Positions 20,524 to 26,361 of a DNA stretch of 26,361 bases are shown here, piece by piece. The DNA is from a virus. The DNA lies in IMG/VR virus record IMGVR_UViG_3300034272_001023, positions 1 through 26,361 of that record. One strand, written 5' to 3'. The position numbers and the translations under genes are program-made. Below the pieces are notes generated by a model. The model saw only the letters and a list, made by a program, of their open reading frames with translations. It did no database searches and was not told the origin of the DNA. Within the stretch, counting starts at the first letter, position 1. Each line of letters begins with the position of its first letter.

Positions 20524-23500
20524 TTATGCTCCTGTTCCTACTGCTGATGCACTTGCTAAATTACCATCCTGTATTTCGCCAGGATTCTTAAGTCTGATAG
20601 GAATGTAAATAAATTCAACATCTTTAGTTGGTTGAACTGCTACATCTACATACAACTCATTTCTGGCAATACGCTCAGGCGTGTTGTTTGTTGTGTCACA
20701 CACTACTAAGTAGTCTGTTACACCTCGTTTTGCTACTAAATCGTTTAGTAAACTGTTTACTACTGCAAGAATTGCATTTCTTGTAATAGGATCGTTTGGT
20801 TCAAACACAAACGGTCTACTAATAGTATTTAAAGTCTGTCTTAGATAGTTAACCAGACGGGCAACATTAATTCTGTCCAGTGAGCTAGGAGTAGAACTCA
20901 GTGTCTTTTGTCCATAAATCAACAATCCATTTCCTGGAAGGAAAGTAAGTGGATTAATTTTATTAGTGTAAAGTACATCTCTTAGACCCTGAGTTACACC
21001 TATATTAATAAATTGACCACTTGCACTATCAATGTATCCTATAGCATTAAGGTTATCAATTAAACCCCTGCGTGTTCCAGCTGGTGCTAACCAAGGATAA
21101 CTAATGTTATCACTCTTAATAATTGCTCTTATAACAGCATGACTTGCTGGCACTACCACTGGATTACCACTTAAATCGTTGGTTTGTCCTTGCGGATAAT
21201 AAATTCCAACATAAGGATTGATTGTAACTAAACCACTTTCACTGGTTGTTGTTGCTCCTTCAGAATTTTGTGCCCAAGCTTGAATTGATGTTCCTGTTCC
21301 TTGTAAACGTAATGGAGTATCTCCAATTATGAATGCTGTATTATCACGATCTTCGTTTAGAGCAGTCATGTTTTGAATTAATTCTGGATACCCTGGACAT
21401 GAAATTAAATTGAAGTTATTAGCATCTTCTCTCAGTGCTGTGCTACTGTCAATAGCAGATTTTAAAGCTGCAACTACTACCCCACGCGGAGCTTTTCTAC
21501 CAAAATTTGGAACTCCGCTAGAATCGAATCCACTTGCTGTTACCCATGCATCTTTTTGAGTAGGCAAGGATTCATTTGGATACGAAGTACTATTAAAATA
21601 GTTTACTCTATATTCTTTTACATTATATCCGCTAGCCCTTGTATTGAATATCAGCATGCCACGTGGATATAATGTAGCATCTGGTGCATCTAAATCAACG
21701 TAGTTGCTGTTAGATAACGCTGCGATAGTTGGAATAGCATCCAATGACGGACTTGTAGTCCCACTTGTTGCCCAACGAGCATCTGCAAAAATAATTCCGT
21801 TTTGACTAACTGAATCTGTATTATCTAATAATACCCACTGATCAACCCCGGTTACATTTTGCCATCTATAAATTTTTGGATAATTTTCTAAATCACCTGT
21901 GTCCAACCACAAATCACCGTACACTAACGCTGTGTTGTCATCTTGCCTAGTCGGAGCCTCTGTAGAAAGTATAGGCCCTGTTGAGTTTGTTTGAGTTAGA
22001 TTATACCCGCGAATATCTGAACTTAATGTTCTGTATCCTACCCAAGCAGATCCATTGCTTACCATGATATCTGCTCTGGTTGGAGTATTGTAGTACCATA
22101 ATGAATTATTGACTGGTGCTACATAAGGTTGAGTAGCACTGGCTGTATAAGTTACATCTTCCAACGGTTTCCAATTTGTGCCTACTAGTGCGGTGTCCCC
22201 AACTTCTGGGCTTGCATAAACTCTTGTTGCTGTAGAATTAATACCTACATTCGCTAACGGAGTTCCTGCTCCATCAACAAACACCATATCACCACCTTGG
22301 GTGTGTGTTAATCTTACTGCACCTGAATCATCTTGGTCTGCTGTTACGTTAGGGATAGCAGCAGCAAGTACAGCCTGTACAAATCCAACTACAGTACCTG
22401 TAGTAACTGTTACATTGTATGAAGTGACTGTTCCTAATGTTGCATTAGCTCTTGTTTGCAATGTAAAACTACTACCAACGCCTGGTGCAACCACCGAATT
22501 AGTATTAGCTACAACAACTGTAGAACCTGTGCTAACACGTTGCCATAGATAGTTTGTGCAAGTTAGATTTCCAAATGCATTATATTGACTAAAAACTGTA
22601 CCTTGAGCAATATTTAAACCACCACCTGTAGGATCTAATCCGTAAGTTGCGGTGAACACATTTGCATAATTGTTTACAGTTCTTGCTGTCCATACGCCTG
22701 TTGTACTGTTATATTCCTTAACAGACATATTCATTCCACTGCCTAATGTACTGGCTTTTTGCCAAACAGATCCAGATGGTTTTCCAACGAATGCATTTCC
22801 TTGCCATTCCGGAATTTGATTATAAGGTGCTATAGCTGTTACAGCAGCTGGATAAATTCCAGCAGTGATACCCAATGTGGTCAACGCTGTTCCACTTGCA
22901 TTTACAATGTTACATGCAGAATTGGTGGCGTCTGCTGTAGCACTGATAACAATCTGTCCGTTTAAAACACGAGATTGAATTCCTGTTATACTTGCAGAAT
23001 TAATTGCAGAATTAACGGAAGAAACATTAGAAGAACCAGACAATGTTACGTTAGTACTATTAATACTAATGATACTGGTGTTTGCAATTACTGGATTAGT
23101 TGCAGTTCCTGTAACTGCTGGTATAGCTGCTTGCCAACCTTTACTACCCACTAGCTGCCATGTATTATCAAATCTTTTGTAAAAAACTGGATTATTTACA
23201 TCATATGCGTTAACTGTGTAATCACCAATTTGTCCAATGTTTGCTGTTGGAGTAAAGTTATCTCCTTGCAAATATGTTGTATTTGTAATCACCGAAGTTG
23301 ATTTTTTAGAGAACGATTGAGTACTAGAAACCCATTCGTATACGCCCCAGTCACTACTAGAAACATCTAGCCATAAGTTACCGTTACTTGGATTTGCCAA
23401 TGGTCTAGAAGTTGTTCCGCCCAACGCACCTAAATCAACGTTAGCTCTTTGTACATAAATTACATTGCTGACCCCTAATGCACTGTATGCTGCCAGCAGG

Positions 23501-23778
23501 CCATATTCGTTTTGTTCGTCCCCATTTATAGGTGCACCACCAGATGTTGTTTTAAAAATGGGTGTACCAAATGTGGTTACTAGATCTCTTTGACTAGTTA
23601 TAGTATAAATCTTGCCTGCATTTTCTTGTAAGGTACCAGCAGCTAATGCGGTACCACCTGGGGCAACTTTATTTTGGGCGGTTGCCACAAGAAGGTAAGC
23701 TACCGATCCTAATGCAGTTGGTGCATAATTGCTTTGATCTGTAACTGTAACTTGTACGCCTGGTGAAACTAATGCCAT
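20524..23778 (-). CDS. gp18: Tail sheath protein, greatly enlarged
   Basis: 1084 residues against 659 in T4. The N-terminus MALVSPGVQVTVTDQSNYAP and the C-terminal 350 residues (ALNEDRDNTAFIIGDTPLRL, AIIKSDNISYPWLAPAGTRRGLI, LRQTLNTISRPFVFEPND) are typical contractile sheath domains. The extra length is a large insert at about 125-680, containing repeated 'LWLD...Y.W' units (134-150, 559-580, 622-650) and two modules (about 227-305 and 424-513) that look like the Flagellin IN domain. The insert is Thr/Ser/Asn-rich and should lie on the outside of the sheath. Contracts to drive the tube through the envelope. GAGGAA precedes the ATG; a late promoter lies upstream. Confidence 0.95.
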   Translation of the reverse strand: MALVSPGVQVTVTDQSNYAPTALGSVAYLLVATAQNKVAPGGTALAAGTLQENAGKIYTITSQRDLVTTFGTPIFKTTSGGAPINGDEQNEYGLLAAYSALGVSNVIYVQRANVDLGALGGTTSRPLANPSNGNLWLDVSSSDWGVYEWVSSTQSFSKKSTSVITNTTYLQGDNFTPTANIGQIGDYTVNAYDVNNPVFYKRFDNTWQLVGSKGWQAAIPAVTGTATNPVIANTSIISINSTNVTLSGSSNVSSVNSAINSASITGIQSRVLNGQIVISATADATNSACNIVNASGTALTTLGITAGIYPAAVTAIAPYNQIPEWQGNAFVGKPSGSVWQKASTLGSGMNMSVKEYNSTTGVWTARTVNNYANVFTATYGLDPTGGGLNIAQGTVFSQYNAFGNLTCTNYLWQRVSTGSTVVVANTNSVVAPGVGSSFTLQTRANATLGTVTSYNVTVTTGTVVGFVQAVLAAAIPNVTADQDDSGAVRLTHTQGGDMVFVDGAGTPLANVGINSTATRVYASPEVGDTALVGTNWKPLEDVTYTASATQPYVAPVNNSLWYYNTPTRADIMVSNGSAWVGYRTLSSDIRGYNLTQTNSTGPILSTEAPTRQDDNTALVYGDLWLDTGDLENYPKIYRWQNVTGVDQWVLLDNTDSVSQNGIIFADARWATSGTTSPSLDAIPTIAALSNSNYVDLDAPDATLYPRGMLIFNTRASGYNVKEYRVNYFNSTSYPNESLPTQKDAWVTASGFDSSGVPNFGRKAPRGVVVAALKSAIDSSTALREDANNFNLISCPGYPELIQNMTALNEDRDNTAFIIGDTPLRLQGTGTSIQAWAQNSEGATTTSESGLVTINPYVGIYYPQGQTNDLSGNPVVVPASHAVIRAIIKSDNISYPWLAPAGTRRGLIDNLNAIGYIDSASGQFINIGVTQGLRDVLYTNKINPLTFLPGNGLLIYGQKTLSSTPSSLDRINVARLVNYLRQTLNTISRPFVFEPNDPITRNAILAVVNSLLNDLVAKRGVTDYLVVCDTTNNTPERIARNELYVDVAVQPTKDVEFIYIPIRLKNPGEIQDGNLASASAVGTGA

Positions 23779-23806
23779 GTTTCATTTCCTCATTATTCTG
23801 TAAAGA

Positions 23807-23813
23807 TATTTAT
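23807..23813 (-). promoter_or_regulatory. Late promoter box for gp18-gp19
   Basis: GATAAATA on the minus strand; expected RNA start 23801 with a 23-base leader carrying the GAGGAA ribosome site. Conventional arrangement. Confidence 0.65.
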
Positions 23814-23845
23814 CGAAAGAAATAAAATATGGGCTGTTTGGTTGC

Positions 23846-23868
23846 CCTTTGCAAAGGTTTCATAAATA
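23846..23868 (+). promoter_or_regulatory. Palindrome and late box before the plus-strand zinc protein
   Basis: CCTTTGCAAAGG (23846-23857) is a perfect 12-base palindrome. CATAAATA follows (box ATAAATA at 23862-23868), putting the RNA start at about 23873-23874, at the start codon. The TTGCAA plus CATAAATA layout (six bases apart) repeats the one at 2025-2043. Confidence 0.45.
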
Positions 23869-23872
23869 TATG

Positions 23873-24223
23873 ATGCAAAGACCTTTATGTGTAGTCTGTA
23901 ATTCTAATCCAGCCGCAATAAATTATATAAAAGAAGGACAACATCATTATAGGAAACTATGCGATAGTTGTATTCGTAAAGGCAAAAAGTTGAAGCCGAT
24001 ACCCCCAAATTGGTTTAAGTCAGGGTATCGAAAAAAATCTGTGTGCGAAAAATGTGGGTATCGAGGTAAGTACCCAGAAAAACAAATGACAGTTTTTCAC
24101 ATAGACGGCAATCTTAAAAATACTTCTACGCTAAATTTAAAAACCTTATGTTTAAATTGTAGGGTAGAAGTGGCGGCCAGCAGGTTGCCTTGGAAGGAAA
24201 GTCCCCTTACACCAGATTTTTAA
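23873..24223 (+). CDS. Small four-CxxC zinc protein, HNH-like
   Basis: 116 residues from the ATG at 23873 (another ATG is directly before it). Four Cys pairs: C6-C9, C30-C33, C58-C61, C93-C96, enough for two zinc sites. VFHIDGNLKN followed by NLKTLCLNC resembles the HNH core 'HHIDGN..N...NL..LC..C', but the terminal His is Arg here (CLNCR), so activity is doubtful. I recall very similar proteins starting MQRP in many marine T4-like phages. It lies on the opposite strand between gp18 and dNMP kinase, and its 3' end overlaps the kinase gene end by 17 bases. It could be a DNA-binding or nuclease-related accessory protein. Confidence 0.82.
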   Translation: MQRPLCVVCNSNPAAINYIKEGQHHYRKLCDSCIRKGKKLKPIPPNWFKSGYRKKSVCEKCGYRGKYPEKQMTVFHIDGNLKNTSTLNLKTLCLNCRVEVAASRLPWKESPLTPDF

Positions 24224-24803
24224 GTTGATTGTATAAATCTTCGATTGATCCGTTATTGTCTACAATTAGATCGAAATTAGTAGATGCCCAACTGTATTCG
24301 CTTGCATGAATTGTTGGATATATTTTTTGCATTTCATTTGGTGCAATACGTGCTAGATTAAACCAGTCTGGATCTGGGCCGCGGGCAATACGTATTACGC
24401 GGCCGCCTGCATTACGAATACTTTGAATTTCATTGGGAAATCGACAATCACTGATAACAATGTTATCTTTGGCCAGTCGTATTTTGTTTTCAACGCTGGC
24501 AATCCAGATATCATCATGGAACCCTTTTCGACAAACTTCTGTGCCCCACAACTGTAGTACAAGTCTGGGCGTTAATTGGGGCATGTTCAAACGATTAGAC
24601 CACCAAGGGTCTATTTGTTCTCTCCATTCCCTGGCGTTTTTAGTACGACCTTCTAGTAACTCTCTGTCCCACCCAAACACTGATGCTACTGCATCTTTAA
24701 GAGTAGCTGCAAAGCTATCTCGTCGAAAGCCATAAAAATTTACCAAATAATCTGCGGCAGTGTCTTTGCCTGCACCAATAAGACCACAAATACCAATAAT
24801 CAT
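24207..24803 (-). CDS. gp1: Deoxynucleoside monophosphate kinase
   Basis: 198 residues. P-loop GLIGAGKDT at 7-15; VISDCRFPNEIQSIRNAGGRVIRI and the HASE segment (HASEYSW) are typical of the T4 gp1 / phage dNMP kinase family. Phosphorylates dNMPs to dNDPs for phage DNA synthesis in the cytoplasm. The start codon follows directly on the T-run of the terminator after gp13, and the only Shine-Dalgarno candidate (GGAG) is inside that hairpin. It is shorter than T4 gp1 (241). Confidence 0.93.
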   Translation of the reverse strand: MIIGICGLIGAGKDTAADYLVNFYGFRRDSFAATLKDAVASVFGWDRELLEGRTKNAREWREQIDPWWSNRLNMPQLTPRLVLQLWGTEVCRKGFHDDIWIASVENKIRLAKDNIVISDCRFPNEIQSIRNAGGRVIRIARGPDPDWFNLARIAPNEMQKIYPTIHASEYSWASTNFDLIVDNNGSIEDLYNQLKNLV

Positions 24804-24827
24804 AAAAAAGGACTCCCAGGAGTCCTT
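24804..24827 (-). terminator. Terminator after gp13 that also hides the gp1 ribosome site
   Basis: Perfect 8-bp stem AAGGACTC/GAGTCCTT, loop of four, then six T and immediately the ATG of gp1. The 3' arm contains GGAG nine bases before the ATG. Confidence 0.85.
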
Positions 24828-24835
24828 ATTTTACA

Positions 24836-25987
24836 TTAACCTATGACCCATGTCAACGGTTCTGATCCATCAACATAATTTGCCAAATCTTTTTCTAACT
24901 GTTCCATTTCGGCTTGAGCTTCTGCCAATAATGCTGCTCCATTCAACTGAGTGCCCGACTGTGGTCCTGCAATACTGGCAAATTTTCCTCTAGCTTGTCC
25001 TAATATACTTTTACAAAATGCTAAAGAATATTCCTGTAACCAGGGATAAACTTGTGGATCACTTAATAGCATACTGTCCGGTTTATAATTGTAAATCCAA
25101 AGAAGAACACCTTCAAAATTATCATTTTCAGGGTCTAAATTTGGTATCATAAACTGAGTTTTTTGTAAGTCAGTTCCTGTAACGCTGGTAGCCCCCAGAG
25201 TTTGATTTGCCAAAACTGTAATTTGTGTCCCGGCTGGATTAATTGTCTGTATTCGATATTGCGAGTTATATCCTTGAACGGGACATTTTTGAATATAAAC
25301 ACTGTCCCCAATCTTAAGTTGGGTCTGTGGTCTCTGAAGAACTATTTGTATTTCAGCGCCCACTGCTACCAAAGAATTAAGATTAATTACAGTGCCGTCG
25401 TCGTACGGAATTTTTCTTACTAATGTAAGCTTTTTGGTGACTTTGTTCCAGGTATAGTTAATATATCCCCCAAACATCATCATTGCCAATTCTTGATACT
25501 GTGCAAATAATTCATAATTTGTCAGTCCACCAACACGACCAGCTACCAACATATAAGTGTTTAAATAGCCCGATGCAAACGGTTCAAATTGGCTGGCTGT
25601 TGTGCCTGTTGTACTACCTATACCGCGTCGAAAAATCTGTCTAACTTCCATAATATTATTTGGAAGAATGTATTCTTGAACGTTCGGAATTAAATCCAGG
25701 AATGCATAACTTTCTTCTACACTGTTTTGTGCTTTTTGTCTGTATTTTGTAAGTGCTTGTTTAATAGCAAGATCGTAATGTTCTTTGTCTAATTCTACAT
25801 CAACTATTTGATCGCCTAAACGAAGCCTTATATAGTCAATCATTTCGTTGCGTAACTGAGCTAATGTCTGAATTTGCTCATTTACTGCCATGGCACTTTC
25901 TTGGCTAATAAAGCCGGGGCCGCCTAAATTTTTAGTTCTTAAACTAAGATCCCCTTTTAAATCTGGTTGTATTACAACATCGGTCAT
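24836..25987 (-). CDS. gp13: Neck protein
   Basis: 383 residues (T4 gp13: 309). The start of the homologous part, LRNEMIDYIRLRLGDQIVDVELDKEHYDLAIKQALTKYRQKA, and the end, SLAFCKSILGQARGKFASI followed by LNGAALLAEAQAEMEQLEKDL and SEPLTWVIG, line up by eye with T4 gp13 (LKDVILRRLGAPIINVEL at the start; the QRLIEEARLEKEALREEL and GILVG end). It joins the DNA-filled head to the tail. The first 35 residues are an extension relative to T4. The start codon lies at the 3' side of a strong hairpin with a late promoter in its loop. Confidence 0.88.
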   Translation of the reverse strand: MTDVVIQPDLKGDLSLRTKNLGGPGFISQESAMAVNEQIQTLAQLRNEMIDYIRLRLGDQIVDVELDKEHYDLAIKQALTKYRQKAQNSVEESYAFLDLIPNVQEYILPNNIMEVRQIFRRGIGSTTGTTASQFEPFASGYLNTYMLVAGRVGGLTNYELFAQYQELAMMMFGGYINYTWNKVTKKLTLVRKIPYDDGTVINLNSLVAVGAEIQIVLQRPQTQLKIGDSVYIQKCPVQGYNSQYRIQTINPAGTQITVLANQTLGATSVTGTDLQKTQFMIPNLDPENDNFEGVLLWIYNYKPDSMLLSDPQVYPWLQEYSLAFCKSILGQARGKFASIAGPQSGTQLNGAALLAEAQAEMEQLEKDLANYVDGSEPLTWVIG

Positions 25988-26025
25988 AAAAATAGTCCTG
26001 TTAGCAATATTTAGCTAACAGGACT
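25988..26025 (-). promoter_or_regulatory. Hairpin combining terminator, late promoter and gp13 ribosome site
   Basis: Perfect 12-bp inverted repeat AGTCCTGTTAGC/GCTAACAGGACT (25994-26005 and 26014-26025) with an 8-base loop, followed by ATTTTT and the gp13 ATG. Read on the minus strand the loop is TAAATATT, a late box (TAAATA, 26008-26013). Late RNA from it would start near 26002, losing the 5' arm and leaving AGGA free eight bases before the ATG. Confidence 0.8.
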
Positions 26026-26043
26026 GAACGACACATTATGAAA

Positions 26044-26361
26044 TTAACTGGCTTTTAACAGCAGTATATCTATGCCAATTCTACCATTGAGTTTGGTTTC
26101 CACTGCTTTGATATCTTTCATAAAAGTTCGCAGTGCTATTTTGCCGGCTTTTGCAAACTCTTTAAGTTGTTCCTCGGGTTTTCTTAGAGTCTTGCTCACA
26201 GATTTATCTGCATCAAATCCAATTATAGTAGTCCCTTTGACTGACAACGTTTGATATGAAGCAGCCACATATTTTCCAAGTTTTCTAGTTTTATTATTAT
26301 AAATCCACAGTTCCGCTGAGCCCACAATATCTGCAGGATTAATGGGCACAATTTTTAAGAG
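26044..26361 (-). CDS. Unknown late protein, N-terminus beyond the window
   Basis: At least 105 codons. A GTG at 26349 could be a start, but the frame stays open to the edge (reading LLKI before VPINPADIVGSAELWIYN), there is no Shine-Dalgarno before it and the next genes use ATG, so I treat the gene as cut by the window edge. Visible features are SAELWIYNNKTRKLGKYVAAS, SVKGTTIIGFD and SKTLRKPEEQLKEFA, a compact beta-rich then helical protein ending NGRIGIDILLLKAS. The ending GR...D.LLLK looks familiar from genes near the neck genes of marine T4-like phages; function unknown. A strong terminator follows. Confidence 0.75.
   Translation of the reverse strand, partial: LLKIVPINPADIVGSAELWIYNNKTRKLGKYVAASYQTLSVKGTTIIGFDADKSVSKTLRKPEEQLKEFAKAGKIALRTFMKDIKAVETKLNGRIGIDILLLKAS

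Noticed and set aside
23849-23872. TTG start for the zinc protein
   Set aside because: It lies in the palindrome/promoter region; the family as I recall it begins MQRP, matching the ATG at 23873.

Overview
This window is a block of the genome of a T4-like myovirus, AT-rich and most likely from an uncultured aquatic phage. The evidence is recognisable homologues of T4 gp1, gp4, gp13, gp16, gp17, gp18, gp19, gp32, UvsX and UvsY, together with protein families I associate with marine T4-like phages. The promoters (TTGACA/TATAAT type for early genes, ATAAATA type for late genes) and Shine-Dalgarno sites suggest a Gram-negative bacterial host, but nothing identifies the species. Almost everything is on the minus strand, so transcription runs from the right end to the left. 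There is no sign of integrase, repressor, insertion sequence or CRISPR.

Right part, 26361 to 16056: virion assembly genes. In transcription order these are a partial unknown gene, neck protein gp13, dNMP kinase (gp1), an unusually long tail sheath (gp18), tail tube (gp19), a large tube-like/baseplate-type protein, an unknown small protein, head-completion nuclease gp4 and the small terminase candidate gp16. A small zinc/HNH-like gene lies on the plus strand between gp18 and gp1. Three strong hairpins act as terminators or start-site switches.

Middle, 16055 to 9293: between small and large terminase sits a five-gene block (15381-16013, 13063-15378, 12038-13066, 11654-12037, 11445-11654). Three of these proteins begin with a short peptide resembling the T4 capsid-targeting sequence and its prohead-protease cut site. 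The 771-residue one is a repeat-rich mosaic with an AT-hook. I read the block as internal or core head proteins. An HNH nuclease gene on the plus strand, with its own host-type promoter, lies against the large terminase (gp17).

Left part, 9279 to 1: a conserved unknown 484-residue late protein is followed by an early/middle operon, gp32 - unknown - uvsX - radical SAM enzyme - small acidic protein - uvsY - nucleotidyltransferase/cupin fusion. This operon combines recombination-replication functions with two auxiliary enzymes and starts at a complex control region (7670-7824). Beyond it are three tiny overlapping plus-strand genes. Next is a 484-residue protein with both a capsid-targeting-like N-terminus and a PD-(D/E)XK nuclease-like motif. 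A tRNA with anticodon CAU under a perfect consensus promoter and two small unknown genes complete the window.

The least ordinary points are the predicted set of head-packaged proteins (one nuclease-like), late promoters placed so close to start codons that the mRNAs should be leaderless, and a hairpin before gp13 that appears to hold a terminator, a late promoter and a hidden ribosome-binding site at once. All calls come from reading the sequence; no database search was run.
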